DNA from: Aquipseudomonas guryensis
GTDB lineage: Bacteria; Pseudomonadota; Gammaproteobacteria; Pseudomonadales; Pseudomonadaceae
Length of the DNA: 64,000 nucleotides
Assembly (NCBI RefSeq): GCF_014164785.1
Contig: NZ_JACJFN010000001.1
Coordinates: 1,488,001 to 1,552,000 of the forward strand
Direction of reading: 5' to 3'
Shown here: in pieces, positions 36,351-45,094 of the stretch
How positions within the stretch are numbered: position 1 is the stretch's first letter
How the letters are laid out: each line of letters opens with the position of its first letter
Made by a program: the position numbers and the translations under genes
The notes under the pieces: model-generated
Database searches by the model: none
What the model was told of the DNA's origin: nothing
Seen by the model: only the letters and a program-made list of their open reading frames with translations

Positions 36351-36386
36351 AATAAAAAGCCCGGCCTGGAGCCGGGCTTTTTATTG
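36351..36386. terminator. Bidirectional terminator between binding protein 2 and ctpA
   Basis: AAAAAGCCCGGC ... GCCGGGCTTTTT forms a symmetric stem with a 5-nt loop and T runs on both strands. It serves both convergent genes. Confidence 0.92.
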
Positions 36387-36398
36387 TGCGGGTGCTGC

Positions 36399-37706
36399 TC
36401 AGTCGCCGCGTGTCACGCTCAGGCCCTTGAGCAGGTTGAGCGCCTGGCTGAGCTGGTAGTCGTCATCCTGCGGGCGAGCCGGTTTCTCGCTCTTCTTGCC
36501 GCTGGGCTTGTCTGCACCACCATTGCCGTTACCCAGGTGGCCCGCCAGATCGGCTTCCTTGATGCTCTCGCCATCCTGCTCGCGGGTCAGTTTGGCGCGC
36601 GCCACTTCGATGTCCGGGACGATGCCCTGGGCCTGGATTGAGCGGCCTTTCGGCGTGTAGTACAGAGCCGTGGTCAGTTTTAGTGCGCGGTCGTTGTTCA
36701 ACGGCAGCACGGTCTGCACCGAGCCCTTGCCGAAGCTGTCGGTGCCCATCAGCACGCCGCGCTTGTGATCCTGCAGGGCGCCGGCGACGATCTCCGAGGC
36801 CGAGGCGCTGCCACCGTTGATCAGCACCACCAGCGGCACGCCTTCGCTGGCGTCGGCCGGGTCGGCATTGAAGCGCAGCTCGGAGTTGGCGATGCGTCCC
36901 TCGGTGTAGACGATCAGGCCCTTCTTGAGGAAGTGGTCGGTGACTTCAACCGCCGCTTGCAGCACGCCGCCGGGGTTGTTGCGCAGATCGAGGACGATGC
37001 CGCGCAGCTTGCCGTTGTTGTCCTTGCGCAGCTTGGCCAGGGCCTTGCCGACTTCTTCGCCGGTGTTGATCTGGAACTGCGAGATGCGCACCAGGCCGTA
37101 ACCGTCGTCGAGCAGTTGGCTCTTCACGCTCTTGACCTTGATCACCGCGCGGGTCAGCTCAACGTCGAACGGCTGGCCGCCTTCGCGCAGCAGGGTCAGG
37201 TTGATCTTGCTGCCGGCCTTGCCGCGCATCTTGTCCACCGCTTCCATCAGCGACAGGCCCTTGGTCGGCTGGCCGTCGATCTTGACGATCAGGTCGCCGG
37301 GCTGGATACCGGCGCGCGAGGCCGGGGTGTCGTCGATCGGCGAGACCACTTTGAGGAAGCTGTCTTCCATGCCGACTTCAATACCTAGGCCGCCAAACTC
37401 GCCGCTGGTGCTTTCCTGCAGTTCGGCAAAGTCTTCCGGCTCCAGGTAGGCGGAGTGCGGGTCCAGGTTGCTGAGCATGCCCTTGATCGCATTCTCCAGC
37501 AGGGTCTTGTCGTCCACCGGCTCGACATAGGCCGACTTGATGCGGTCCATTACCTCGGCGAAGGTGCGCAGTTCATCCAGCGGCAACGGAGCCTTGGCGT
37601 TTTCCACGGGCGCCGCCACCGGCTCGGGGGCGGCCTGCAGGGCAGGGCTGCCGACCAGCAGGCCAAGGGCCAGGGCGAGAGGGGTGAGGCGGTGGAAATG
37701 CGACAT
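36399..37706 (-). CDS. ctpA: Carboxyl-terminal processing protease CtpA (S41)
   Basis: A 435-residue periplasmic serine protease. Signal peptide MSHFHRLTPLALALGLLVGSPALQA; PDZ domain about 95-180 (LGIEVGMEDSFLKVV ... GDLIVKIDGQP); S41 core with VLDLRNNPGGVL, the nucleophile motif NGGSASASE near residue 300 and the general-base Lys in DSFGKGSVQT. In P. aeruginosa the CtpA protease, with a lipoprotein partner, degrades cell-wall cross-link hydrolases. The start at 37706 has a GGGAG site; upstream residues in the longer frame overlap the envC-like gene. A 41-bp spacer separates it from the upstream envC-like gene. Confidence 0.94.
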   Translation of the reverse strand: MSHFHRLTPLALALGLLVGSPALQAAPEPVAAPVENAKAPLPLDELRTFAEVMDRIKSAYVEPVDDKTLLENAIKGMLSNLDPHSAYLEPEDFAELQESTSGEFGGLGIEVGMEDSFLKVVSPIDDTPASRAGIQPGDLIVKIDGQPTKGLSLMEAVDKMRGKAGSKINLTLLREGGQPFDVELTRAVIKVKSVKSQLLDDGYGLVRISQFQINTGEEVGKALAKLRKDNNGKLRGIVLDLRNNPGGVLQAAVEVTDHFLKKGLIVYTEGRIANSELRFNADPADASEGVPLVVLINGGSASASEIVAGALQDHKRGVLMGTDSFGKGSVQTVLPLNNDRALKLTTALYYTPKGRSIQAQGIVPDIEVARAKLTREQDGESIKEADLAGHLGNGNGGADKPSGKKSEKPARPQDDDYQLSQALNLLKGLSVTRGD

Positions 37707-37747
37707 GTGAACTCCCAGAAATAATTGCCAATGCCAGCCGCGGGCTG

Positions 37748-38989
37748 TCATCCGCGACACCATTGCGCCGGGTCGCTCGGGCGGCCCTGCTGGCGAATGG
37801 CGAAATACAGTGCGGGCGTGTCCTGCCCGCCACTGGTGCCGACGGTGGCGATCGACTCGCCAGCCTTGACGATATCACCGGCCTCTTTCAGCAGGCTCTG
37901 GTTATGGCCATAGAGGCTCAGATAACCATTGCCATGGTCGAGAATGACCAGAAGCCCGGCGCCGCGCAACCAGTCGGCGAACACCACGCGACCGCCATGC
38001 ACGGCATGCACCTGGCTGCCGGCACTGGCGCCGATCAGCACGCCGTCCCACTTGGTCCGTGAGTCACCGCCGCGCGGCGAGCCGTAGCGGGCCACCAGGC
38101 GCCCGTTGACCGGCCACGGCAGCTTGCCTTTGGCGCTGGCAAAGGGGCCGCCATAGCTGGCGCCGGAGCTGGTGACGCTGGGGCCGAGAGGCAGTGGTTT
38201 GCTAGCTGGGTCGCGTGCCTGCTGCTGTTCGAGCAGGGCCAGGCGCTGAGCCTCGGCGGCCTCGCGCGCTTGACGGGCCAGGGTTTCCTCGATGGTCTTG
38301 AGGACGCGGGTCAGCTCGGCCTGTTCCTGCTGTCGCGCCTTGAGCTTGCTGTCGCGCGCACTGTATTCCTTGTTCAGCTTGGCCAGGGCGAGCTGGCGCT
38401 CCTTGCGCACGCTGGCGAGCTGTTCGCGCTGGCTGACCAGGGCGCTCTGCTGTTCGGCCAGGCGGGCCTGCTGGGTGGTGATATCGGTTTCGATATTGGC
38501 CAGCTGGCGCAGGGTTTCGTTGAAGGCGGCCAGTTGCTCCAGGCGTGCCTTGCCGAGATAGTCGTAATAGGTGAGGGTGCGCGAGAACTTTTCCGGCTGC
38601 TGCTGGTTTAGCAGCAGGCGCAGCGGCTCCTGCTGGCCACCCTGGTAGGCCGCCCGGGCCTGGATGCCGATCAGTCGTTGCTGTTCAAGGCGCGATTGCT
38701 GGAGTTTTTTTTTCTCCTGATCGAGGCGCTGCAGCTCCTCCTCGCTCTTGTTCATCTCCTGCTGCAGGCCCTTGACCTGTTTCTCCAGCTGGCCCATCTC
38801 GCTTTCGGTGCGCTTGAGGTCCTTCTGTACGCCGGATTTTTCTTTCTGCAGTTTTTCCAGCAGCTTCTTCAGCTCGGCGACATCGGCGCGGGCGGCTTCC
38901 AGCTGTTTTTGGGCGTCGGCTTTCTCGTCGGCAAAAGCGGCCGGGGCGAGCAGGCTGGTCAGGACTATCAGGGCGAGGGCGCGAAACAT
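37748..38989 (-). CDS. EnvC-like murein hydrolase activator (degenerate M23)
   Basis: A 413-residue periplasmic protein: signal peptide ending AAFA, long coiled coils (about residues 22-250) and a C-terminal LytM/M23 domain (about 285-413). The metal ligands of active M23 peptidases are lost: the usual H-x-x-x-D site reads KWDGV and the H-x-H site reads ALYFAI. That matches EnvC, which activates amidases in cell division rather than cutting peptidoglycan. It is upstream of ctpA in the same orientation, a frequent pairing in gammaproteobacteria. Confidence 0.9.
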   Translation of the reverse strand: MFRALALIVLTSLLAPAAFADEKADAQKQLEAARADVAELKKLLEKLQKEKSGVQKDLKRTESEMGQLEKQVKGLQQEMNKSEEELQRLDQEKKKLQQSRLEQQRLIGIQARAAYQGGQQEPLRLLLNQQQPEKFSRTLTYYDYLGKARLEQLAAFNETLRQLANIETDITTQQARLAEQQSALVSQREQLASVRKERQLALAKLNKEYSARDSKLKARQQEQAELTRVLKTIEETLARQAREAAEAQRLALLEQQQARDPASKPLPLGPSVTSSGASYGGPFASAKGKLPWPVNGRLVARYGSPRGGDSRTKWDGVLIGASAGSQVHAVHGGRVVFADWLRGAGLLVILDHGNGYLSLYGHNQSLLKEAGDIVKAGESIATVGTSGGQDTPALYFAIRQQGRPSDPAQWCRG

Positions 38990-39043
38990 GGGCTGAGCAG
39001 CACCTGGGACAGGGGACGGCCTAGTATGCCCGTCGCGTCGCGC

Positions 39044-39080
39044 AAAAAAAACGCCCGCCGGTGCTGGCCGGCAGGCGTTT
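39044..39080 (-). terminator. Terminator of gpmI
   Basis: Read on the minus strand, AACGCCTGCCGG and CCGGCGGGCGTT pair around CCAGCA and are followed by eight T. It lies 16 bp past the gpmI stop and upstream of the envC-like gene. Confidence 0.9.
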
Positions 39081-39096
39081 CGCGACGCGGGGCGCT

Positions 39097-40632
39097 TTAT
39101 TTCAGGCTGATGATGCTGGTACCGGTCATTTCCGCCGGGATCGGCAGGCCCATCAGGGTCAGCAGGGTCGGTGCCACGTCGGCCAGCACGCCACCTTCGC
39201 GAATGGTGGCCGGGCGCTTACCGACATAGATGAACGGCACCGGCTCGCAGGTGTGCGCGGTGTGCGCCTGGCCGGTGCACTCGTCTTCCATCTGCTCGAC
39301 GTTGCCGTGGTCGGCGGTGATCAGTGCTTCGCCGCCGACCTTGTCCAGCGCCGCGACGATGCGGCCGACGCAGGTGTCCAGGCATTCCACGGCGGCCACG
39401 GCGGCTTCGAAGACGCCGGTGTGGCCGACCATGTCGCCGTTGGCGTAGTTGACGATGATCACGTCATAACGCTGGTTCTCGATGGCCTCGACGATACGAT
39501 CGGTGACTTCCGGCGCGCTCATCTGCGGCTGCAGGTCATAGGTGGCGACGTTCGGCGAGGGGATGAGGATGCGCTCTTCGCCGGCGAACGGCTCTTCGCG
39601 GCCGCCGGAGAAGAAGAAGGTGACGTGGGCGTACTTCTCGGTCTCGGCGATGCGCAGCTGGGTCTTGCCGTTTTTCGCCAGGTATTCGCCGAGCACGTTG
39701 GTCAGCGGTTCCGGTTTGTAGGCGCTGGGTGCCGGGATGCTCGCCGCGTACTGTGTGAGCATGACGAAGCCGGCCAGTTGCGGCACGCGCGTGCGCTCGA
39801 ACTCGTTGAAGCCGGGTTCGACGAAGGCGCGGGTCAGCTCGCGAGCGCGGTCGGCGCGGAAGTTCATGAAGACGATGGCGTCGCCGTCTTCCACTTTTAC
39901 CGGCTCACCGATGGTGGTGGCCTTGACGAATTCGTCGCTCTCGCCGCGCTCGTAGGCGGCGGCCAGGCCTTCCACGGCGCTGGCGGCGTTGAACTGGCCG
40001 CGGCCTTCGACGATCAGGTGATAGGCCTGCTCGACACGGTCCCAGCGGTTGTCGCGGTCCATGGCGAAGTAGCGGCCGGTGAGGCTGGCGATGCGGCCCT
40101 TACCGAGTTTGGCGAAGGTGGCGTCGAGCAGCTCGATGGACGGTTGGGCGCTCTTCGGCGGGGTGTCGCGGCCGTCGAGGAAGGCGTGCAGGTAGATCTT
40201 CTCGGCGCCGCGTTGGGCGGCCAGCTCGGCCATGGCCACCAGGTGATCCTGGTGGCTGTGTACACCGCCATCGGAGAGCAGGCCGAGGATATGCACGGCC
40301 TTGCCGGCACTTACGGCCTTATCCACGGCGCTGTTGATCACGGCGTTCTCGAAGAACTCGCCGTCGCGGATCGCCTTGGTCACCCGGGTGAAGTCCTGGT
40401 ACACCACGCGGCCGGCGCCGAGGTTCATGTGACCGACTTCCGAGTTGCCCATCTGCCCGTCCGGCAGGCCGACATCCATGCCGCTGCCCGAGATCAGGCC
40501 ATGCGGCTGGGTGGCGCGCAGACGGTCGTAGACCGGCGTGTTGGCCGCATGGATGGCGTTGTACTCGGGGTTGTCGCTGTGACCGAAGCCGTCGAGGATG
40601 ATCAGGACCAGAGGTTTGGGCGTGGCGCTCAT
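39097..40632 (-). CDS. gpmI: 2,3-bisphosphoglycerate-independent phosphoglycerate mutase
   Basis: Interconverts 3- and 2-phosphoglycerate in glycolysis and gluconeogenesis; a two-Mn enzyme. The 511 residues begin [17 protein letters not shown], with the first metal Asp in LDGFG and the phosphorylated Ser in [17 protein letters not shown]. Later metal ligands are in the [12 protein letters not shown] segment and [14 protein letters not shown]. An alternative ATG at 40653 would add seven residues. It is divergent from the rhodanese gene across 142 bp. Confidence 0.96.
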   Translation of the reverse strand: MSATPKPLVLIILDGFGHSDNPEYNAIHAANTPVYDRLRATQPHGLISGSGMDVGLPDGQMGNSEVGHMNLGAGRVVYQDFTRVTKAIRDGEFFENAVINSAVDKAVSAGKAVHILGLLSDGGVHSHQDHLVAMAELAAQRGAEKIYLHAFLDGRDTPPKSAQPSIELLDATFAKLGKGRIASLTGRYFAMDRDNRWDRVEQAYHLIVEGRGQFNAASAVEGLAAAYERGESDEFVKATTIGEPVKVEDGDAIVFMNFRADRARELTRAFVEPGFNEFERTRVPQLAGFVMLTQYAASIPAPSAYKPEPLTNVLGEYLAKNGKTQLRIAETEKYAHVTFFFSGGREEPFAGEERILIPSPNVATYDLQPQMSAPEVTDRIVEAIENQRYDVIIVNYANGDMVGHTGVFEAAVAAVECLDTCVGRIVAALDKVGGEALITADHGNVEQMEDECTGQAHTAHTCEPVPFIYVGKRPATIREGGVLADVAPTLLTLMGLPIPAEMTGTSIISLK

Positions 40633-40715
40633 GGGGGCTGGCTCGCTGTGCATGGTGAGCAAAAAGGTCGCGCATTTTACGGCCATAAGCCCGCCGCGTC
40701 ACCGCCCGGCGGGGC

Positions 40716-40743
40716 TTGGCCGATAAGGCATGCTGTGTATACT
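40716..40743 (+). promoter_or_regulatory. Probable promoter of rhodanese-grxC-secB
   Basis: TTGGCC (40716-40721) and TATACT (40738-40743) are 16 bp apart, 31 bp ahead of the rhodanese-like ATG. The -10 element is strong and the -35 moderate. Confidence 0.5.
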
Positions 40744-40774
40744 GGCCGGCATTTTAACGCCCTGGAACCGCGCA

Positions 40775-41188
40775 ATGTTGGCCCACCTGATTGAATTTGC
40801 CACTAACCACTATGTACTGACCGCCTGCTTCGTCTTCCTGCTGGTGCTGCTGATCGTCACCGAGCTGCGCAAGGGTGGCAAAAGCCTGTCCAGCCGTGAG
40901 CTGACCGCGCTGGTCAACAGCGAGCAGGGTGTAGTGCTGGATGTGCGCAACAACAAGGATTTCGCCAGCGGCCATATCGTTGGCGCCATCAACATCCCCT
41001 TCGACAAGCTGGCCAGCCGCATGGTCGAGCTGGACAAGCACAAGGCCAAGACCGTGATCGTGGTCGATGCCATGGGTCAGCATGCCGGCAGCGTTGCCCG
41101 CGAGCTGAAGAAAGCTGGCTTCACCGCCGCCAAACTGGGTGGCGGTATCGCCAGCTGGCGCGGCGACAACCTGCCAGTGGTCAAGTGA
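40775..41188 (+). CDS. Membrane-anchored rhodanese-like protein lacking the catalytic Cys (YibN-like)
   Basis: A 137-residue protein with an N-terminal membrane segment (about 11-28, YVLTACFVFLLVLLIV) and a cytoplasmic rhodanese fold (VLDVRNNKDFASGHIVGAINIP, then VIVVDAMGQHAGSVARELKKAGF). The active-site loop that normally starts with Cys reads DAMGQHAG, so sulfurtransferase activity is unlikely. It is first in a tight cluster with grxC (1-bp gap) and secB, the arrangement seen for YibN in other gammaproteobacteria. Role unknown. Confidence 0.88.
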   Translation: MLAHLIEFATNHYVLTACFVFLLVLLIVTELRKGGKSLSSRELTALVNSEQGVVLDVRNNKDFASGHIVGAINIPFDKLASRMVELDKHKAKTVIVVDAMGQHAGSVARELKKAGFTAAKLGGGIASWRGDNLPVVK

Positions 41189-41189
41189 T

Positions 41190-41444
41190 ATGCCCGAGAT
41201 CGTCGTGTACTCCAGCGCCTGGTGCCCTTACTGCATCCGTGCCAAGCAGTTGCTGAGCAGCAAGGGTGTGGCTTTCCAGGAAATCAGTGTCGATGGCAAG
41301 CCCGAGGCGCGCGCCGAAATGACGCGCAAGGCCGGGCGCACCTCGGTACCGCAGATCTGGATTGGCAGTGCCCACATCGGTGGCTGCGACGATCTATATG
41401 CCCTGGAGCGCGCCGGCAAGCTGGATGCGCTGCTCAAGGCCTGA
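41190..41444 (+). CDS. grxC: Glutaredoxin 3
   Basis: An 84-residue thioredoxin-fold oxidoreductase with active site CPYC (WCPYCIRA, residues 11-14), the cis-Pro loop TSVPQIWI and GGCDDLYALE, the glutathione-binding motif. It reduces disulfides with glutathione in the cytoplasm. It begins 1 nt after the rhodanese stop and is followed by secB. Confidence 0.96.
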   Translation: MPEIVVYSSAWCPYCIRAKQLLSSKGVAFQEISVDGKPEARAEMTRKAGRTSVPQIWIGSAHIGGCDDLYALERAGKLDALLKA

Positions 41445-41480
41445 ACCCTTTCCGAAACCCGTAAACAAGAAGACTTCGTC

Positions 41481-41966
41481 ATGACCGAGCAAGTTACCAA
41501 CGGCGCCGCCCAGGCCGAGCAAGGCCCACAGTTCTCCCTGCAGCGTATCTATGTGAAGGATCTGTCCTTCGAGGCGCCGAAGAGCCCGGAAATCTTCCGC
41601 CAGGAGTGGGCGCCAAGCGTCGCGCTCGATCTGAACACCCGCCAGAAGTCGCTGGACGGCGACTTCCACGAAGTGGTGCTGACCCTCTCTGTGACCGTCA
41701 AGACTGGCGAAGAGACCGCCTTCATCGCCGAAGTGCAGCAGGCTGGCATCTTCCTGATCAAGGGCCTGGACGCTGCGTCCATGAGCCACACCCTCGGCGC
41801 GTTCTGCCCGAACCTGCTGTTCCCCTACGCCCGCGAGGCGCTGGACAACCTGGTGGTGCGCGGCTCCTTCCCGGCGCTGATGCTGGCTCCGGTGAACTTC
41901 GACGCCCTGTACGCCCAGGAGCTGCAGCGCATGCAGGCCGCTGGTGCGGAAACCGCTCAGGCCTAA
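41481..41966 (+). CDS. secB: Protein-export chaperone SecB
   Basis: A 161-residue tetrameric chaperone that keeps preproteins unfolded and delivers them to SecA. Family hallmarks are [16 protein letters not shown] at the N-terminus, [11 protein letters not shown], the [11 protein letters not shown] box and [15 protein letters not shown]. Third gene of the rhodanese-grxC-secB cluster, followed by a terminator. Confidence 0.97.
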   Translation: MTEQVTNGAAQAEQGPQFSLQRIYVKDLSFEAPKSPEIFRQEWAPSVALDLNTRQKSLDGDFHEVVLTLSVTVKTGEETAFIAEVQQAGIFLIKGLDAASMSHTLGAFCPNLLFPYAREALDNLVVRGSFPALMLAPVNFDALYAQELQRMQAAGAETAQA

Positions 41967-41980
41967 AGCCTGCGGTAATG

Positions 41981-42009
41981 AAAAAAGCGCCCCGCGGGGC
42001 GCTTTTTTT
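41981..42009. terminator. Bidirectional terminator between secB and trmL
   Basis: AAAAAAGCGCCCC and GGGGCGCTTTTTTT pair with almost no loop (central CGC), with A and T runs on both sides. It serves both convergent genes. Confidence 0.92.
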
Positions 42010-42024
42010 CTGTCTGCCGATTTC

Positions 42025-42486
42025 TTACTCCATGGCGAAATCGTGCTGGCGCCAGGCCTCGTACGTCACCACGGCCACCGCATTGGACAGATTGAGGCTG
42101 CGGCATTGCGGGCGCATGGGCATACGCAGGCGCTGCGGGTCGGGTATCTGCTCCAGTATGTCTGCCGGCAGGCCGCGGCTTTCCGGGCCGAACAGCAGCA
42201 TATCGCCGCGCCGATACTGCATTTGCGCGTAGCTGTGGCTGGCTTTTGTGGTAAATGCCAATATCCTGTCGCTACCAGTAACTGTGATACAGTCGCTCAA
42301 TGACTGATGGCGTTTTAATGTCGCGTATTCGTGGTAATCCAGCCCGGCACGCCGCAAACGCTTGTCGTCCAGTTCGAAGCCCAGCGGCTCGATAAGATGC
42401 AGCTGGCAGCCGGTGTTGGCACAGAGGCGAATGATGTTGCCGGTGTTCGGCGGAATCTCGGGCTGGAACAGGACGACATGGAACAT
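42025..42486 (-). CDS. trmL: tRNA (cytidine(34)-2'-O)-methyltransferase TrmL
   Basis: A 153-residue SPOUT-family methyltransferase that 2'-O-methylates the wobble base of certain tRNA-Leu species. It begins MFHVVLFQPEIPPNTGNIIR and contains the trefoil-knot elements LLFGPESRGLP and MRPQCRSLNLSNAVAVVTYEAWRQ with the conserved SLNLSN. In the usual gene order it sits near ntrC; here the msh cluster lies between. Confidence 0.95.
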   Translation of the reverse strand: MFHVVLFQPEIPPNTGNIIRLCANTGCQLHLIEPLGFELDDKRLRRAGLDYHEYATLKRHQSLSDCITVTGSDRILAFTTKASHSYAQMQYRRGDMLLFGPESRGLPADILEQIPDPQRLRMPMRPQCRSLNLSNAVAVVTYEAWRQHDFAME

Positions 42487-42588
42487 TGATCGGGCTCAGG
42501 GACAGGGCAGATGGCATGCATTCTACTGCGTGTCGTCATCCATCGTCGGCCTTGGTGGCGGATGATGTGCACTGGGTAAGCAGGGGGC

Positions 42589-43512
42589 ATGCAGTTGGTG
42601 TGGTTCGCGAGAAAGAAAATAACAGCGGACGGTCTGCTCGGTATTGAAACCGGGCCTGAGGGAATTGCCCTGGCGCGCGTCCTGCGCGTTGCTGGTGAAG
42701 CTCCACGTTTGCTCGACTGCCAGTTCCGCCAGGCAGCACCGGCTGAGCAGCCTGCCGTGCTGAAGAAGATGGTTGCCGAACTGAACCTGCAAGGCATGCC
42801 GGTCAACCTGTTGCTGCACCCCGCCACTTACCAGATGCTCCTGCTCGACAGCCCCGACGTGCCAGCCGAAGAGCTGCGTGCCGCCATGCGCTGGCGCATC
42901 AAGGACCTGATCGCCGAGCCGCTGGAGCAGGTGGTGGTCGATGCCTTCGCCCTACCCGACGATGCTTACCGTGGCCGTTCGCGCATGGCCTATTGCGCGG
43001 TGCTGAGCAAGGCGCGCATGCAGGCCTGGGCTGACTTGTGCGCGCAGGCCGGGCTGCAGTTGCAGAGTATCGATGTCACCGAAATGGCCTTCCGCAACCT
43101 CGGCCTGCTGGCCGGCGCCGAGGGCATGAATCTGGCGTTGCTGCGCCTGCGCTCCAGCGAGGGGCTGATCAGCGTGCAGCATGCCGCCGACCTCTATATG
43201 GCACGGCGCATCGAGCAGGGCCTGGATCACGCCGGTGATGACTTCGGCGCGGTGACCCTGGAAATCCAGCGCTCGCTGGACTATTTCGAGAGCCAGCTGG
43301 GCAAGGGCTACATCAACCGCCTGCTGCTGTTGCCGATGAAGCGCAATGGCGCGGCCGTTCTGCAGACTCTGTCCACCGGGCTGGCGGTCAAGCTGCAGGC
43401 CCTAGACCTGCGCGACCTTTTTCCTGGGCAGGCTACTGCCGCGCTTGACGAGGCCGAGCAGGCCTACTGCATGGCGGCTGTGGGTGCGGCGTTGCGCCAG
43501 GAGGCCGGTTGA
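42589..43512 (+). CDS. mshI: MSHA biogenesis protein MshI (PilM-like)
   Basis: A 307-residue cytoplasmic actin-fold protein related to PilM/GspL. Visible elements are LLGIETGPEGIALARV at the N-terminus, VNLLLHPATYQMLLLDSPDVPAEELRAAMRW, and the later segment AVTLEIQRSLDYFESQLGKG, which is shared with PilM-type proteins. It should bind the cytoplasmic tail of the PilN-like protein encoded next. First gene of the msh cluster; the ATG follows AGGGGG. It overlaps the next gene by 1 nt. Confidence 0.9.
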   Translation: MQLVWFARKKITADGLLGIETGPEGIALARVLRVAGEAPRLLDCQFRQAAPAEQPAVLKKMVAELNLQGMPVNLLLHPATYQMLLLDSPDVPAEELRAAMRWRIKDLIAEPLEQVVVDAFALPDDAYRGRSRMAYCAVLSKARMQAWADLCAQAGLQLQSIDVTEMAFRNLGLLAGAEGMNLALLRLRSSEGLISVQHAADLYMARRIEQGLDHAGDDFGAVTLEIQRSLDYFESQLGKGYINRLLLLPMKRNGAAVLQTLSTGLAVKLQALDLRDLFPGQATAALDEAEQAYCMAAVGAALRQEAG

Positions 43513-44120
43513 TGCAGAACCTCAACCTCTACCAGATCGAACAACCGCGCCGTAGCGGCCCGCAGCCGAACCAGATGCTGGCCCTGTTGGCCGTGCTGGT
43601 GCTGTTGTGCCTGGCCCATGCGGCCTGGCAAGGCTGGCAGTTGCGCCAGGGCGCGGCGCAACTGAGCCAGGCCGAAGTGGCAGCGCAGGAGCAGGAGACC
43701 CTGCTGGCCGCGGTCAAGGCCAGCTTCGTCGAGCCGCAACTGGACAGCGGTCTGCCGCTCGAACTGGCCGCGCGTGAGGCCGACAACCAGCAGCTGCAGC
43801 GCCTGATCGGCTACCTGCAGGTGCTGGCCAGCCAGCGCACGGCGGGCTTCGTCGCGCCACTGCAGGCACTGGCCGACCATCATCCAGCTAGCGGCCTGTG
43901 GCTCAGTGGCATTGGCCTGAGCGCCGGCGGCACGCACATGCGTCTGCAGGGCAGCAGCCAGGATCAGGAGCTGCTGCCGCAATACCTGCAGCGCCTTGGC
44001 CAGAGCCCGGTCTTCCAGGGTCGTGAATTCGCCCGTTTCGAAGTGCAGCGCGGCGACGACCAGCTGCTGCACTTCGACCTGTCTTCCCAGGTTGGCGACA
44101 AGGAGCCGGGCAATGAATAA
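43512..44120 (+). CDS. PilN-like MSHA inner-membrane protein (MshI2)
   Basis: A 202-residue protein starting MQNLNLYQIEQPRR, the short cytoplasmic motif of PilN proteins that docks on PilM. One membrane segment follows (about 22-38, MLALLAVLVLLCLAHAAW), then a periplasmic coiled coil and a ferredoxin-like domain. The start is a TGATG overlap with mshI. It is commonly called MshI2 in annotated clusters; that name is by position and similarity. Confidence 0.85.
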   Translation: MQNLNLYQIEQPRRSGPQPNQMLALLAVLVLLCLAHAAWQGWQLRQGAAQLSQAEVAAQEQETLLAAVKASFVEPQLDSGLPLELAAREADNQQLQRLIGYLQVLASQRTAGFVAPLQALADHHPASGLWLSGIGLSAGGTHMRLQGSSQDQELLPQYLQRLGQSPVFQGREFARFEVQRGDDQLLHFDLSSQVGDKEPGNE

Positions 44121-44781
44121 GTGGTTGCAACGCTGGCACGGTATGGCGCCGCGCGAGCAGTGGCTGGCCTTCAGTGTCGGCCTGGTGCTCTGTGCGCTGC
44201 TTTATATGCTGCTGTTCGGCGACCCGCTGAGTGCGCGCCTGGCCAAGCAGCAGGCCAGTTTCAAGGTGACCGAGGCACGGCGCCTGGAGGCCCAGGCCGG
44301 TCTGGCCGACTTGCAGGCCAAGCTGGCGGCCGACCCCAATATTCCCTATCGCAGCGCTCTGCTGGCGGCCTCGGCCAGCCGCGAGGAGCTGATCAGCCAG
44401 ATCGACCAGAACACCGCCGAACTGGTCACGCCGCAGAAGATGAAAGCTGTGCTGGCTGAGCTGCTGCGTTCCCAGCCGCGCTTGCGCCTGGTCGGTCTGG
44501 AAAGCTTCAGCGAGCCCATGCAATTGCCCGGCGCTGCGCCGGTCAAGCTTGAGCCTGGCGCCGCGCCGGCTCCGGTCACCCTCTATCGGCATGGTCTGCA
44601 TCTGCAGCTGCAGGGCGGTTACTTCGACCTGCTGGCCTATCTGCAGGCGGTTCAGGCCAGCGGCTGGAAGCTCAACTGGGACAGCCTGGATTACCAGGTC
44701 GGTGACGGTGGACCGTCCCAGGCCAAGATCAGCCTGAAGCTGTATACCTTGAGTCGTCAGGCGGGGTGGGTCGGTGTCTAG
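44113..44781 (+). CDS. mshJ: MSHA biogenesis protein MshJ (PilO-like)
   Basis: A 222-residue inner-membrane protein. It has a cytoplasmic MNKWLQRWHGMAPREQW, one span (about 19-35, FSVGLVLCALLYMLLFG), a coiled coil (residues 40-75) and a periplasmic domain with the PilO-type closing segment (GGYFDLLAYLQAVQASGW ... LKLYTLS). It overlaps the upstream gene by 8 nt. It should heterodimerise with the PilN-like protein. Confidence 0.88.
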   Translation: MNKWLQRWHGMAPREQWLAFSVGLVLCALLYMLLFGDPLSARLAKQQASFKVTEARRLEAQAGLADLQAKLAADPNIPYRSALLAASASREELISQIDQNTAELVTPQKMKAVLAELLRSQPRLRLVGLESFSEPMQLPGAAPVKLEPGAAPAPVTLYRHGLHLQLQGGYFDLLAYLQAVQASGWKLNWDSLDYQVGDGGPSQAKISLKLYTLSRQAGWVGV

Positions 44782-45094
44782 AGTATTGCTGCTGAACCTG
44801 TTGCTGACTGCTGGCCTGGCCCATGCTGCGCCCGCCATCGACCCGACCCAGCCGCCCGCCAACCTGCTGCCGGCGGTGAGTGCCGGCGAGGTGCAGGCGC
44901 CGCTGGTGCTGCAGGCGATCCTGCGCGGCGCCCAGGGCAGCCGCGCGGTGATTGGCGGCAGCACTCTGCGGGTTGGCGACGAGCATGCCGGCGCCCGCGT
45001 GCTGGCCATCCACACGCACAGCGTATTGATCGAGCGTCAGGGCCAGCAACAGCTGCTGCGCCTGGCTGAACCCGTATTGAAACCGAGCCGATGA
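44774..45094 (+). CDS. mshK: MSHA biogenesis protein MshK (PilP-like)
   Basis: A 106-residue secreted protein. Signal peptide ending AHA, then APAIDPTQPPANLLP, a short beta domain (LVLQAILRGAQGSRAVIGGSTLRVGD) and LIERQGQQQLLRL. Small PilP/GspC-like proteins of this form link the inner platform to the secretin. The start is GTG 44774, overlapping mshJ by 8 nt; the stop overlaps mshL (ATGA). Confidence 0.87.
   Translation: MSRVLLLNLLLTAGLAHAAPAIDPTQPPANLLPAVSAGEVQAPLVLQAILRGAQGSRAVIGGSTLRVGDEHAGARVLAIHTHSVLIERQGQQQLLRLAEPVLKPSR

Noticed and set aside
37748..38989. Active M23 endopeptidase
   Set aside because: The metal-binding His residues are replaced, so an EnvC-type activator is the better call.
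40319..40702. Short minus-strand frame overlapping the gpmI start and others inside gpmI
   Set aside because: Out-of-frame shadows of gpmI with Arg/Ala/Pro-rich, domain-free translations; the gpmI frame is unambiguous.
42556..42571. Sigma-54-like element TGGCGGATGATGTGCA ahead of mshI (GG/GC spacing of 10)
   Set aside because: The predicted start would fall within or after the mshI ribosome site, and several consensus bases are missing.
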